DNA of 64,000 nucleotides from Methylocella silvestris (GCF_002891535.1 NZ_PDZR01000009.1:1-64000), one strand, 5' to 3'. Positions 1-8,942 are shown, counted from the stretch's first letter. A program made the numbers and translations. Notes: generated by a model from the letters alone, not told the origin.

Positions 1-684
1 AACCTGGGGTGGGGCCGGAGCCGTCTTGATTGGCGCCGGCGGTTCGGCGTCGTCCGTGGTCCAGATCGGCCGGCGCGGCGCGGGCGCCTCGGGCGACGGC
101 ACAGCGGCCGGCGCGGCGGGCGGCGGCGGCAGCCAGCTTGCGTCCTCCAGCCGGCTCAAAGCATCGGGCCTTGCCGGAGTTGGGCTCAGGGGATCGAACA
201 CGTCCATCGCCCAGTCCAGGAAATCCGGCCCCTTCGCCCGCTCCGGAACGGGCTTCAGCACGCGCGGATCGATCGGATCGGGCACGGGTTCGCCCGATTC
301 CCAAAGATCGGCGTCGAGCGGACGGCGCCCTGGCGCCGGCGCCGCCGGATCCTCGCGCTCCTCCGCCCCGTCGAGCGAAACCGCGACGACATATTGCCCG
401 ATCAACAAACGGTCGCCATTGCGCAGACGATGCGGCTCGCGCATGCGATGCGGCTGCTCGTTGAGAAAGGTGCCGTTCGAGGAGACGTCGGTCAGCACAT
501 AGGCCCCGCCCTCAAAACGGATCTCGCAATGTTTTCCCGAAATGAAGCGGCTCGGGTCCGGCAGCGTCCAGTCAAGATGCGCATCGCGGCCGATATCGAC
601 GCCGCGCTTGCCGGTGACGGTGATGCTGACCGGGCCGCCATCGGGCAGATTGGTCATATTCTCGATTGCGAGTTTCAGCGCCAT
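1..684 (-). CDS. T6SS-associated FHA domain protein (partial, runs off the left edge)
   Basis: The reverse strand reads from ATG at 684 to the window edge without a stop, so the C-terminus is missing. The first ~95 residues form a forkhead-associated (FHA) phosphothreonine-binding domain: a GRDAHLDW strand, SGKHCEI, then the diagnostic SSNGTFLN, and a GDRLLIGQY strand. After it comes a long Pro/Ala-rich linker. FHA proteins of this type (TagH/Fha) are T6SS regulators that couple Thr phosphorylation to assembly. The neighbouring vgrG and tss genes support that role. It is the last gene of the leftward vgrG group visible here, 36 bases after the preceding gene. Confidence 0.85.
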   Translation of the reverse strand, partial: MALKLAIENMTNLPDGGPVSITVTGKRGVDIGRDAHLDWTLPDPSRFISGKHCEIRFEGGAYVLTDVSSNGTFLNEQPHRMREPHRLRNGDRLLIGQYVVAVSLDGAEEREDPAAPAPGRRPLDADLWESGEPVPDPIDPRVLKPVPERAKGPDFLDWAMDVFDPLSPTPARPDALSRLEDASWLPPPPAAPAAVPSPEAPAPRRPIWTTDDAEPPAPIKTAPAPPQV

Positions 685-720
685 GCTCGATCGCTTTCTT
701 CCTTTCGCCCCGGCCTGCGG

Positions 721-1263
721 CTACTCTACAGCAATCCGCAGACCGAGTTCGAGCCAGCGGCGCTGGATTTCGGCGCGAGCTTCGAAAGAGCCCGCCGCGC
801 CGGCGAGGATGAGAGCGATGCGCACCGCCTGCGCCGTGGCGTATTGGGGCATCGGCGTAAAATGCTCGCCGTCGATCGAGATCTGGCCGCCAGCCCGCCC
901 GGCGGCAAAGGCGATCCAGGTCGAGGCGTCCTTGATGTCGGAGCGCTCGGCGAGATCCAGCGCGCGGCGCCGGTTGCGTTCTTCCGGCTCGCGCACCCAG
1001 GCTTCGGACGCGGCAAGCCGCGCCTCGTCGGAGGCGTTGAGCCCGCTCCATTGGCGCAGGCACTGACAGCCCCACGCCACGGCCTCGCGGCGCGGCAGCA
1101 GATAGGCGCAAAAGGACAGCGCCGCCTTCAGCGCGTCCCCTGAGGACAGAGCGGCAAGAAAATCGAGGCTCGGCGCAGCATTGGCGGCGACGCCGATGTC
1201 GCTGCGCGCGGTCGGATAGGCCTCGTAAAGATCCTGCGCGGTGGCAAAACGAAGTCGCGGCAT
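721..1263 (-). CDS. T6SS-associated small accessory protein (DUF6931-like)
   Basis: A protein of 180 residues starting MPRLRFATAQ. ATG at 1263 was chosen because AAAGG lies seven bases upstream. A TTG at 1293 overlapping the vgrG stop would add ten residues. It is Ala/Trp-rich and probably all-helical, with no signal peptide or membrane segment. Small proteins of this kind sit between vgrG and FHA genes in alphaproteobacterial T6SS loci, and I believe this is the DUF6931 family, but I recognise it mainly by context. It lies between vgrG and the FHA gene on the same strand, so it is probably co-transcribed. Its biochemical role is not known to me; an adaptor or chaperone for VgrG would be a guess. 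Confidence 0.6.
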   Translation of the reverse strand: MPRLRFATAQDLYEAYPTARSDIGVAANAAPSLDFLAALSSGDALKAALSFCAYLLPRREAVAWGCQCLRQWSGLNASDEARLAASEAWVREPEERNRRRALDLAERSDIKDASTWIAFAAGRAGGQISIDGEHFTPMPQYATAQAVRIALILAGAAGSFEARAEIQRRWLELGLRIAVE

Positions 1264-1289
1264 TGCGTGGCCTTTGGTCGTTGCGCGCG

Positions 1290-3149
1290 TCAATTGATCT
1301 TGATGATCGCGGCGTCGAGATTGAGCGCCATGCCGCCGGAAATCTTGGTCGCGAGCGACGACTGCACGGTGATCATCGGCGAGTTGATGGTGATCTGCGC
1401 CGGCTCCATGGTGATCGTGCTGGCGCCGACGGTCAGCGTGATCTTCTGGATCGCCTCGATGCTGATCGTCTCGAGCACGCTGACGTCCTGCTTGCCCTTG
1501 ATGTCAACCGTCTGATTGCCGTTCTGGATCGACAGATTGTCGCTGCCGTTCTTCAATGTCGTGTCGCGCGAGGGATCGCTGCGGCTTGAAAAGATTTCGC
1601 CGACTTCTTTCGTTTCGGCGCGGCGGATGACGACCTCATGATCGCGCTCGCCATGCATCCTTATCTTTTCCGAGCCCTTCTTGTCTTCGAACATGAATTC
1701 ATTGTAGCCGCCATGGCCTTTCGAGGAATCCGACTTGAGGCCGGACTGCGTCTTGTTGGCGGGCATTTCATACGGGTATTTGTTGTCGCCATTGTAGACG
1801 GCGCCAGTGACGAGCGGGCGATCGGGATCGCCTTCGAGAAACTCGACGACGACTTCCTGACCGATGCGCGGAATAGCCTGACCGCCCCAACCCTTGCCCG
1901 CCCAGACCTGCGCGACGCGGACGCGGCAGGACTGCTTGTTCTTGCGGTCCCAGTAGAAGCGCACAAGAATGCGGCCATGCTCGTCGACGTCGATTTCCTC
2001 GCCGTCCTTGCCGACCACCTTGGCCGTCTGCGGGCCATAGACGATCGGCCGCGGCGTCGCCAGAGGGGCGCGGTAATTGACGTCGCTCGACAACAGCTCA
2101 TAGCGCCCGGAATAAAGATCTTCCCCCTGCGCACCGCCGGACCTGTAGGCTTGCGACGAATAGGAGTGGAGCGCCCGCAGAACGAGATACTCCTTGTTCT
2201 CGCCGCCTTCCGGATGATCCTTCAGCGCCGTCAGGCCGCCAGGCAGGAGGCTGATCGAATCGCCGTCTGCGTAGCGGCGCTTGTCCATCGCCTGCTCCGC
2301 CTGCAGCCTGACCTTCGCATAGGTCTCGCCGTCATTCTTCTTCTTGAATTTTCCGGGATAATCGTAGATCTCCATCTTCGACTTGGTGTAGGACGCCTGC
2401 CCCTCGGCGTCGCTTTTCAGATCGGCGTTCGGCTGCAGGTAATCATAATCATTGAGCTCGAATTTGCCGCTGCGGAACCGCCGCTCGGGCGTCCACCTTG
2501 AAATATGCTCGCGCTCGCGCCGGGTCTGACGCTCATCGCCGATGAAGGGCGTCTCGGCGTGGCCGGGAACCGGCTTGTGCGAAGATTTCGCGTCGGCGAG
2601 AACCAGCGTGTGCTTGTCTTTCTGGTGCTCGAAGAAATAGTAGATTCCGTGCTGCTCCATCAACCTTGAGACGAAGGCAAGGTCAGTCTCGCGATACTGG
2701 ACGCAATATTCAAGCTCGGGAAACTTGCCGGTCGTCGCAACCCTGTAGTCGGAGAAGCCGCGATCCGAAAACACCTTCTTGATGATGTCGACCGCCGTCT
2801 GATTCTCGAAGATGCGGCAGTCGCTGGTGCGCGACAACAGCCACAGCCAGGGCTTTAACGTCAGCCTGTAGAGATTGAGGCCGGCTTGCGCGCCAAGCGC
2901 CTGCGCCTCGACGAGAACGCCGTTGAAGACGCGGTCGGGATCGGAATAGGATTTGAACGTGACCGAGCAATTATTGCCGATCGCCTTGTCGAAATCGACA
3001 TTCGCCTCGGTGCTCAGCGCCTCGACGCGATACTCGAACAATTCGCTTAAAGCCTCGGCGCCGTCGAAGCGCAGGCAGACGAGCTTGTCCTTGCCGAGAG
3101 GCGTCTCGAGCGAGGCGACGCGTTTGTCTTGGGTCAGTTCGGAAGTCAT
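1290..3149 (-). CDS. vgrG: Type VI secretion spike protein VgrG/TssI
   Basis: A 619-residue VgrG, the trimeric spike at the tip of the T6SS tube. ATG at 3149 has GAGG eight bases upstream and begins the conserved fold (MTSELTQDKR); an upstream in-frame extension lacks similarity. The N-terminal ~370 residues are gp27-like, with the family signature YRETDLAFVSRLMEQHGIYY. The OB-fold/gp5 part carries DEHGRILVRFYWDR and RVAQVWAGKGWGG. The C-terminal beta-helix repeats end in LNLDAAIIKIN. No enzymatic domain follows, so this is a structural VgrG rather than an evolved effector. It faces tssA across ~220 bases and heads the leftward group vgrG / accessory / FHA. Confidence 0.96.
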   Translation of the reverse strand: MTSELTQDKRVASLETPLGKDKLVCLRFDGAEALSELFEYRVEALSTEANVDFDKAIGNNCSVTFKSYSDPDRVFNGVLVEAQALGAQAGLNLYRLTLKPWLWLLSRTSDCRIFENQTAVDIIKKVFSDRGFSDYRVATTGKFPELEYCVQYRETDLAFVSRLMEQHGIYYFFEHQKDKHTLVLADAKSSHKPVPGHAETPFIGDERQTRREREHISRWTPERRFRSGKFELNDYDYLQPNADLKSDAEGQASYTKSKMEIYDYPGKFKKKNDGETYAKVRLQAEQAMDKRRYADGDSISLLPGGLTALKDHPEGGENKEYLVLRALHSYSSQAYRSGGAQGEDLYSGRYELLSSDVNYRAPLATPRPIVYGPQTAKVVGKDGEEIDVDEHGRILVRFYWDRKNKQSCRVRVAQVWAGKGWGGQAIPRIGQEVVVEFLEGDPDRPLVTGAVYNGDNKYPYEMPANKTQSGLKSDSSKGHGGYNEFMFEDKKGSEKIRMHGERDHEVVIRRAETKEVGEIFSSRSDPSRDTTLKNGSDNLSIQNGNQTVDIKGKQDVSVLETISIEAIQKITLTVGASTITMEPAQITINSPMITVQSSLATKISGGMALNLDAAIIKIN

Positions 3150-3370
3150 GCGAACCTCGGGAGCTTTCCCAGTTGTCCTTGACGATACAAAACCATGAAG
3201 GCACAGTCGAGCGATTAAAGCGACGCGATTTATTGCAAGGTCGCTGTCGAAAAAGCAGCGGCGCCAAGAAATGCACTGTATATTCGATGCTCCGGCCGCG
3301 TTGCTCGCCGCCTTCGCCAAGGGGCGCCGGGCGCTTTGCCGGCGGTCCTGATGAAGAGGCATTGCATACC
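3150..3370. promoter_or_regulatory. Divergent intergenic region between vgrG and tssA
   Basis: About 220 bases separate the vgrG start and the chosen tssA start, which point away from each other. Promoters for both groups must lie here or inside the first codons. I see no convincing -24/-12 sigma-54 element and no strong -35/-10 pair. If tssA starts at the ATG at 3287, the gap shrinks to about 140 bases. Confidence 0.35.
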
Positions 3371-4696
3371 TTGACCATCGCTTCGCCAGATGATTCGCCG
3401 CTCTCCTTCGAGGCCCTGACCGGGGCAATTTCCGAAGCCGACCCTTGCGGCCCGGATCTCGATCTTGACGGCGACGCCACCTATATGAATTTCATGGCTG
3501 CGGGCGAAGGCGTGTTGCCCGCGACCTTCTATTCCGGCCACGACGGGCGCCCGTTCGACCGCACCCAGATCGACTTTCCGGCGCAATATGCGACGATCGC
3601 CGCGCTCAACGCCTTGAGCCGCGATCTGCGCCTTATCGCGCTGCTGGCCAAATTCCGCATCCTCGACAAGGATTTTTCCGGCTTCGTCGCGGCGACGGCG
3701 GCGCTCGCCGAACTGCTCGAGACGCGTTGGGACGACGTCCACCCCCGCGGGGAGGACGGCGATTTCACCCTGCGCATGGTCGCCGTGCAATCGCTCGACG
3801 ACATGGCGCCCGTGATCCTGCCGCTGCATTATGCGCCGCTGTTCGAGCACAAGCGGCTCGGCACGGTGACCTATCGCACGCATCTGCTGGCCTCCGGCGA
3901 GGCCGCCCCGCGCGGCGAGGAGGAGCGGCCGGACGGCGGCCTCGTCCGCCGCGCCTTCGAGGAGGTCGATCTCGGCGTCCTCATCGGGCGCCGCGATGAA
4001 TTGCGCCGTCTGAGCGAGGCGCTCACGCGCATCAAATCCGCTTTCGTCGCGCATGTCGGCGCCGCCGATGCGGTTGCTTTTCCAAAGCTCGCCCCGCTCG
4101 CCGACGCGATGCGCGCGCTGATCCAGTCCTTCGTCACCCTGCGCGACCCCTCCGCCGCCGAGCCTCTTCCGGTTGCCGAGGACTCCGAGACAGCTGCGGA
4201 CGGCGCTCCTGTCATCGCCGGAGAGATCGCGAGCTTTGCCGACGCCGCCGCCGCGCTGAACGCGGTCGGCGCCTATTACATGCGCCGCGAGCCGTCCAAT
4301 CCGGCGCTGCTTCTCGTGCGCCAGGCCGAGCAGCTGATCGGCAAGTCCTTTCTCGACGTCCTCAGGGTGCTGGTCCCGGGCCATGTCGAGGAAGCTGCTT
4401 TGCAAATCGGGCGCGCGCAATTTTTCAACCTTCCAATAGAACGCTTGTCGGAATTCGCCTCTGTGGAGGAGACCGCGCCGGATCAAGAAACGGACAAGGT
4501 TTTCACAGTAACGACAAGAGACAATGCACTACAATTACTATCAAAAATCAGTGCGTTTTATCACCAGGCCGAGCCATCGAGCCCGATCTCCTACCTGATC
4601 GAGCGCGCCCGCGCCGTGACCGGCCGCGATTTCCTTGGGCTCCTGAAAGACATGCTGCCGCCGGACAGTTTGAAATCGCTCGATTCGCTGAAATAG
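3371..4696 (+). CDS. tssA: Type VI secretion system protein TssA (ImpA family)
   Basis: TssA is a baseplate/sheath-cap organiser for the T6SS tail. The ImpA N-terminal domain is clear near the start: FEALTGAISEADPCGPDLD, then FYSGHDGRPFDRTQIDF and EDGDFTLRMVAVQSLDDMAP. The C-terminus has a repeated ImpA-like segment ending in a block around ARAVTGRDFLGLLKDMLP. The start is uncertain. TTG at 3371 gives 441 residues beginning just before the conserved domain, with GAAGAGG ~12 bases upstream. ATG at 3287 would add 28 low-similarity residues. It is divergent from vgrG and convergent with the candidate effector gene downstream, 11 bases away. Confidence 0.9.
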   Translation: MTIASPDDSPLSFEALTGAISEADPCGPDLDLDGDATYMNFMAAGEGVLPATFYSGHDGRPFDRTQIDFPAQYATIAALNALSRDLRLIALLAKFRILDKDFSGFVAATAALAELLETRWDDVHPRGEDGDFTLRMVAVQSLDDMAPVILPLHYAPLFEHKRLGTVTYRTHLLASGEAAPRGEEERPDGGLVRRAFEEVDLGVLIGRRDELRRLSEALTRIKSAFVAHVGAADAVAFPKLAPLADAMRALIQSFVTLRDPSAAEPLPVAEDSETAADGAPVIAGEIASFADAAAALNAVGAYYMRREPSNPALLLVRQAEQLIGKSFLDVLRVLVPGHVEEAALQIGRAQFFNLPIERLSEFASVEETAPDQETDKVFTVTTRDNALQLLSKISAFYHQAEPSSPISYLIERARAVTGRDFLGLLKDMLPPDSLKSLDSLK

Positions 4697-4707
4697 CAAA
4701 ACGCCCG

Positions 4708-5643
4708 TCAGGGACCCGCAATCACCTTGTAGTCATGCAGTCCGAGCTTGCCCGAGGACGAGCCGATGCCAAGTTCGAGGTGGGACATGTCATATTCGAG
4801 CTCGCCCATGAAGACATTCCGCGTCTTGGCGTACATGCCGCCGTCATAATCCAGTCGCGAGCCATGCGGCCAGGGATCGAGATAAAGGAATTTATTCGCC
4901 GAATAGCCGACGATCGTCAGGAAATGGCTCCGCCAATCGCCCGTTATGAAGGATTTGAAGCCGTCATGATGGATCATCCAGACTCGGACCGGCGTTCCCG
5001 TCGAAAGATAGGATTTGATCTTGGCGACGCCCTGCCTGACGCGGTCGGCGTTGAAGCGCAGATCATCCATTTTGAGTTCGACCGACGGATCCGTCTGCTT
5101 CAGCGGAATATAATAGGTAAAATAGGCTGTGACGGTTGGTTTCGAGAAGATCTTCACGCCATAGGCGGCGGCGACGTCGCCGCAATTGTAGTGGCCCGGC
5201 CGCGTGTCCTGCGACAGGACGTTGCGGTCGTCGGCGGGGCCACGAAAAATTCGCGAATAGAGGTAGACCTGCTTCGGGGTGCCGCTAATGGCGAGATCGG
5301 ACACGAGATCGACGGCATAGCCCGGCTGCTTGATCGGCTGCCCGCAAACGCGCACGGCAAGATCCTGACTGTAGCGCGCCATACGCGAGCCGTCGGGTAG
5401 ATAGGCGGCGACCGAAAAACTCGTTCCGGCCGCCGATCCCGACAGGGTAAACAGCGTCGAGGCCGCGGCGGCCTTGTCCGGAAGGATCGTCAGATCGACG
5501 TTTGCGACGGATCGATCGAGCGCGACGTCAAGCCTGTCGCCTTTTGCGTCGCCGCCCCACTGCATCAGCTTGATCTTACGATTGAGCGGCAGGTCAAACC
5601 ATGAAATATCCTCGCCTGTCTCGGCGATCTTGAAATTGGCCAT
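4708..5643 (-). CDS. Candidate T6SS effector with papain/C39-like cysteine peptidase fold
   Basis: A protein of 311 residues without a signal peptide. The N-terminal ~100 residues look beta-rich. The C-terminal half has a papain-like order: HYNCGDVAAAYGV (Cys154), then RSHFLTIVGY (His240), then FLYLDPWPHG (Asp256). C39 peptidases and related amidases show this order, with His before a hydrophobic strand and Asp-Pro about 16 residues later. The gene lies inside the T6SS locus between tssA and tssB, on the opposite strand, which is where cargo effectors often sit. No immunity gene is adjacent that I can recognise; the next 560 bases are empty. The enzyme class rests on motifs, and the effector role is inference from position. 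Confidence 0.65.
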   Translation of the reverse strand: MANFKIAETGEDISWFDLPLNRKIKLMQWGGDAKGDRLDVALDRSVANVDLTILPDKAAAASTLFTLSGSAAGTSFSVAAYLPDGSRMARYSQDLAVRVCGQPIKQPGYAVDLVSDLAISGTPKQVYLYSRIFRGPADDRNVLSQDTRPGHYNCGDVAAAYGVKIFSKPTVTAYFTYYIPLKQTDPSVELKMDDLRFNADRVRQGVAKIKSYLSTGTPVRVWMIHHDGFKSFITGDWRSHFLTIVGYSANKFLYLDPWPHGSRLDYDGGMYAKTRNVFMGELEYDMSHLELGIGSSSGKLGLHDYKVIAGP

Positions 5644-6204
5644 TGCAATCGGGCTCCCGCCTTGAGGCTGTTTCCGCCAGCTTGCTGCGTGAATAGCGCC
5701 GGCGGAAGCCTGCGCGCGGCGCCAATCGGCACATGCGTGGGAAAGGCGGACGCCAGCGTTTTGCCTCGAACGGCCGATCCTGCGCGGGCCGGGATGAGCG
5801 CCCGCAGGGGCCGCCGTCTTAACATTGAGGCTGCGGCCGCCACGCCGCCTTAGGTTTCGCTTAAGTTTTCTCCCGACCCCCGCGGATTTGGATCCACGCT
5901 CCTCGCAACCGCCGCAGACTCCGCCGACGGACTCCCAGCGCGCCGAGGCGTTGTCAGAATTCCGTAACCTGATGAAGATAACTCGTTTTCGGGGCTTGGT
6001 GCGTCGTCACACAGCAGGCAATTTTTTTTTCCCTAGCTTGCACTCAAGAGCGTTCGCAAGGTCTTATGGACTGCAATTTCGCGGATGGCCGGCTGCAGCG
6101 CTCGATTGACCGAACCAGCTTTCGAGATCAACCTGCGTCCCGAACGGAACCGGCTTGAGCTCGAACCTCGCCGTGTGGCGACCAACAATCAAAGGATGAG
6201 TGAC
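5644..6204. other. 560-base gap between effector gene and tssB
   Basis: No gene can be supported here. Short frames in the gap have no recognisable protein features. The stretch must hold the leftward promoter of the candidate effector and the rightward promoter of the tssBC-hcp-tssEFG-clpV run. It contains a T-rich tract near 6013-6030. The tssB ribosome site is AAAGG, ending nine bases before the ATG at 6205. I found no sigma-54 consensus and no clear immunity-like frame. Confidence 0.5.
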
Positions 6205-6756
6205 ATGGCAGGTGACAGTGGACAGAAATTCATTGGACGCAACCGTCCGCCCCGCGTGCAGATCGCCTATGAAGATCCCTATGACGCGGAGCGCAAGATA
6301 GAGCTGCCTTTCGTCATGGGCGTGCTCTCCGACCTTTCGGGCCCAAATCCCGGCGTCGAGAAGCCGGACGTCGCCGATCGCGGCTTCGTCGATATCGACA
6401 TGGATAATTTCGACAAGCGCATGGGCGCCATCGAGCCAGGGACGTCCTTCACCGTGCCGGACCGGCTCGGGGACGATCCGGACGCCGCCAAATTGTCGGT
6501 CAGCCTGCGCTTCAAGAAGATGGAAGACTTCGGCCCGGCGGCGGTCGCCCGGCAGGTGCCGGCGCTCGCCAAACTGCTCGAGGCGCGCGACCAGCTCGCA
6601 AATCTGTTGCGCTATATGGACGGCAAGGTCGACGCCGAGACTCGGCTGCGGAAATTGCTGAGCGACCCGGAACTGATGGCGGCGCTGAAGAGCCGCATCG
6701 GTTCGACGAAGGACGCTGAAGGCGAAACCGCCAAGACCGCCGACGGCGACGCTTGA
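6205..6756 (+). CDS. tssB: T6SS contractile sheath small subunit TssB/VipA
   Basis: TssB (183 residues) forms the contractile sheath with TssC. The family core is clear: GQKFIGRNRPPRVQIAYEDP, LPFVMGVLSDLSG, then FVDIDMDNFDKRMGAIEP, then LRFKKMEDFGP. ATG at 6205 (MAGDSGQKF) fits the AAAGG site best; an ATG at 6196 abuts that site and is less likely. It is the first gene of the rightward structural operon, with tssC 17 bases downstream. The C-terminal tail after the helical ~35-residue region is charged and variable. Confidence 0.95.
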   Translation: MAGDSGQKFIGRNRPPRVQIAYEDPYDAERKIELPFVMGVLSDLSGPNPGVEKPDVADRGFVDIDMDNFDKRMGAIEPGTSFTVPDRLGDDPDAAKLSVSLRFKKMEDFGPAAVARQVPALAKLLEARDQLANLLRYMDGKVDAETRLRKLLSDPELMAALKSRIGSTKDAEGETAKTADGDA

Positions 6757-6773
6757 TTTCTTGGGAGGGATAA

Positions 6774-8288
6774 ATGGCTGTGGAAACCAAAGCTGAAGGA
6801 CAAGCATCCGCTCCCCAGACGGGAGTCGCGACGCAGGAAGTCGACGAATTCGCGACGCTTCTGAAACAGAGCTTCAAGCCGCGCACGGAGCGCGCCGAGA
6901 CGGAGGTCGAAAACGCCGTCTCGACGCTGGTTCAGCAGGCGCTCGCCGACCAGAGCGTCATCAAGGCCGACGTGCTCGACACGATCGAATCGATGATCGC
7001 CCGGCTCGACGAAAAACTCTCCGCGCAAATGAACGAGATCCTGCATGCGCCGGCCTTCCAGAAAATGGAGAGCACCTGGCGCGGCCTCCATTATCTCGTG
7101 TTCAATTCCGAAACCGACGCCCAGCTCAAGATCCACGTCATGAACGTGTCAAAGAGCGAACTCTACAAGAATCTGCGCAACTATCCCGGCGCCCGCTGGG
7201 ATCAGAGCCCCCTGTTCAAGAAGACCTATGAGGCCGAGTTCGGCCAGCTCGGCGGCCAGCCCTACGGCTGCCTGATCGGCGACTACGAGTTCAGCCATCT
7301 GCCGGCCGACGTCCAGCTGATGCGCGACCTTTCGAAGATCGCCGGCGCCGCGCATGCGCCCTTCTTTGCCGCCGCCGATCCGACCCTGATGGGCATGGAC
7401 AGCTGGACGGAGCTGATGAACCCGCGCGATTTGTCGAAACTCTTCGACACGCCGGAATATGCGGCCTGGAAGGGGCTTCGCGACGCCGAAGACTCGAAAT
7501 ATATCGGCCTCTGCATGCCGCGCGTTCTCTCCCGCGTGCCCTATGGCGCAAAATCGGAGCCCGTCGAGGAGTTCGCTTTCGAAGAGAACACCGATGGCCA
7601 CAAGGGCGAGAACTACGCCTGGATGAACGCGGCCTATGCGATGGCGGTCAACATCAATCGCGCCTTCAAGGAATATGGCTGGTGCACCCGCATCCGCGGC
7701 GTGCAGTCGGGCGGCGAGGTGATCAATCTGCCGACCCACACTTTCCCGACCGACGACGGCGGCGTCGATCTCAAATGCCCGACCGAAATTGCGATCAGCG
7801 ACAGGCGCGAGCACGAGCTTGCGAAATCCGGGTTGATTCCGCTGATTCACCGCAAGAACACCGACAAGGCCGCCTTCATCGGCGCGCAATCGGTCTACAA
7901 GCCGAAAAAATACGAAGGCAAGAACGGCGTCGAGGCCACCGCCTCGGACAATCTCAAGGCGCGCCTGCCCTACATGTTCGCGGTGTCGCGCTTTGCGCAC
8001 TACCTCAAATGCATGGTGCGCGACAAGATCGGCGCGACCAAGGAGACCGAGGAGCTGCGCATTTGGCTGCAGGAATGGATCACCCAATATGTCGACGGCG
8101 ATCCCATCGGCTCCTCCGAATCGGTGAAGGCGAGGAAACCCCTGGCCGACGCTCGCGTCGATATTTTCCCTGATGAAGAGAACCCCGGCTATTACGCGGC
8201 CCGCTTCTATCTGCGCCCGCATTATCAGCTCGAGGCGATGGACATCGGGCTCAGCCTCGTGTCGCGCCTGCCGGCGGTGCAAAAATAG
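6774..8288 (+). CDS. tssC: T6SS contractile sheath large subunit TssC/VipB (EvpB family)
   Basis: TssC (504 residues, usual family length ~490-510) pairs with TssB to form the cytoplasmic sheath whose contraction drives the Hcp tube. Signatures include FQKMESTWRGLHYLVFN, SPLFKKTYEAEFGQLGGQPYG, FAAADPTLMGMDSW, and the C-terminal FYLRPHYQLEAMDIGLSLVS. The ATG follows GGGAGGG with normal spacing. A 117-base gap follows before hcp, suggesting that hcp may have its own promoter or an mRNA processing site. Confidence 0.97.
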   Translation: MAVETKAEGQASAPQTGVATQEVDEFATLLKQSFKPRTERAETEVENAVSTLVQQALADQSVIKADVLDTIESMIARLDEKLSAQMNEILHAPAFQKMESTWRGLHYLVFNSETDAQLKIHVMNVSKSELYKNLRNYPGARWDQSPLFKKTYEAEFGQLGGQPYGCLIGDYEFSHLPADVQLMRDLSKIAGAAHAPFFAAADPTLMGMDSWTELMNPRDLSKLFDTPEYAAWKGLRDAEDSKYIGLCMPRVLSRVPYGAKSEPVEEFAFEENTDGHKGENYAWMNAAYAMAVNINRAFKEYGWCTRIRGVQSGGEVINLPTHTFPTDDGGVDLKCPTEIAISDRREHELAKSGLIPLIHRKNTDKAAFIGAQSVYKPKKYEGKNGVEATASDNLKARLPYMFAVSRFAHYLKCMVRDKIGATKETEELRIWLQEWITQYVDGDPIGSSESVKARKPLADARVDIFPDEENPGYYAARFYLRPHYQLEAMDIGLSLVSRLPAVQK

Positions 8289-8405
8289 CCTAACAAGTAT
8301 TGTGTGATCGAACACCTACTGCCAAGGAATAAAAATCTAGATTTACTTCAGATGCGGTTGTCATACAGCATCGAAAGGCGATCAATTCAATAAAGGGGAT
8401 TTGTA
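8289..8405 (+). promoter_or_regulatory. hcp leader region
   Basis: A relatively AT-rich 117-base spacer in an otherwise tightly packed operon. It ends with the strong ribosome site AAGGGGA before the hcp ATG. Hcp is needed in large excess over other T6SS parts, so an internal promoter here would make sense. I cannot name a -35/-10 pair with confidence. Confidence 0.35.
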
Positions 8406-8891
8406 ATGTCTGGCGATCTTTTTCTGAAGCTTGATGGCATCGAGGGCGAAAGCGAAGACTCGAAGCACAAGAATGAAATGCAGGTTGAGACCCTCTCCTG
8501 GGGCGTCTCCAACGCAACCTCCTTCACGCAGGGCGGCGGCGGCGGCGTCGGCAAGGCGCATTTGCAGGATATCCATCTGACCAAGAAGGTGGACAAGGGC
8601 AGCCCGAAGCTGTTCCTCGCCTGCGCCTCCGGCGAACATATCAAATCGGCAGTGCTGACCTTCCGCAAATCCGGCAAGGACCAGCAGGAATATCTGAAGA
8701 TCACGCTGACCGACGTCATGGTGTCGTCGATCTCGTTTCAGGACCACGCCGCGGGCGGCGATCTTGCTCACGAGAGCATCTCGCTTGCCTACGCAAAGAT
8801 CGAGACCGAATACAAGCCGCAGAAGCCGGACGGAACCCTCGGCGGCGCCGTCACCACCGGCTGGAACATCAAGGAAAACAAGAAAGTCTAG
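8406..8891 (+). CDS. hcp: T6SS tube protein Hcp/TssD
   Basis: Hcp (161 residues, family norm ~160) stacks as hexameric rings to make the secreted inner tube. Diagnostic parts are the start MSGDLFLKLDGIEGES, the VETLSWGVSNATSF segment, HLTKKVDKGSPKLFLAC, and FRKSGKDQQEYLKITLTDV. Its ribosome site AAGGGGA is the strongest in the operon. A near-perfect Rho-independent terminator begins only seven bases after the stop. This arrangement suggests that much of the transcription ends after hcp, giving high Hcp and lower tssEFG/clpV levels. Confidence 0.97.
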   Translation: MSGDLFLKLDGIEGESEDSKHKNEMQVETLSWGVSNATSFTQGGGGGVGKAHLQDIHLTKKVDKGSPKLFLACASGEHIKSAVLTFRKSGKDQQEYLKITLTDVMVSSISFQDHAAGGDLAHESISLAYAKIETEYKPQKPDGTLGGAVTTGWNIKENKKV

Positions 8892-8897
8892 TCAAGC

Positions 8898-8942
8898 GAC
8901 CGGCGCGCCGGCCTCTCCTCTGGCGCGCCGGTCCTTTTTCCT
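8898..8942 (+). terminator. Rho-independent terminator after hcp
   Basis: A perfect 12-base GC-rich stem (GACCGGCGCGCC at 8898-8909 pairing with 8922-8933), a 12-base loop, then C and a run of five T (8935-8939). It lies within the run of tss genes rather than at its end, so partial read-through is expected. Confidence 0.85.

Noticed and set aside
1290-3149. VgrG examined for a C-terminal effector domain
   Set aside because: The protein ends directly after the beta-helix repeats, with no extra domain.
5825-6109. Plus-strand frame in the effector-tssB gap, considered as an immunity gene
   Set aside because: Arg/Pro-rich, no ribosome site, and it extends toward the tssB start; not credible as a protein.
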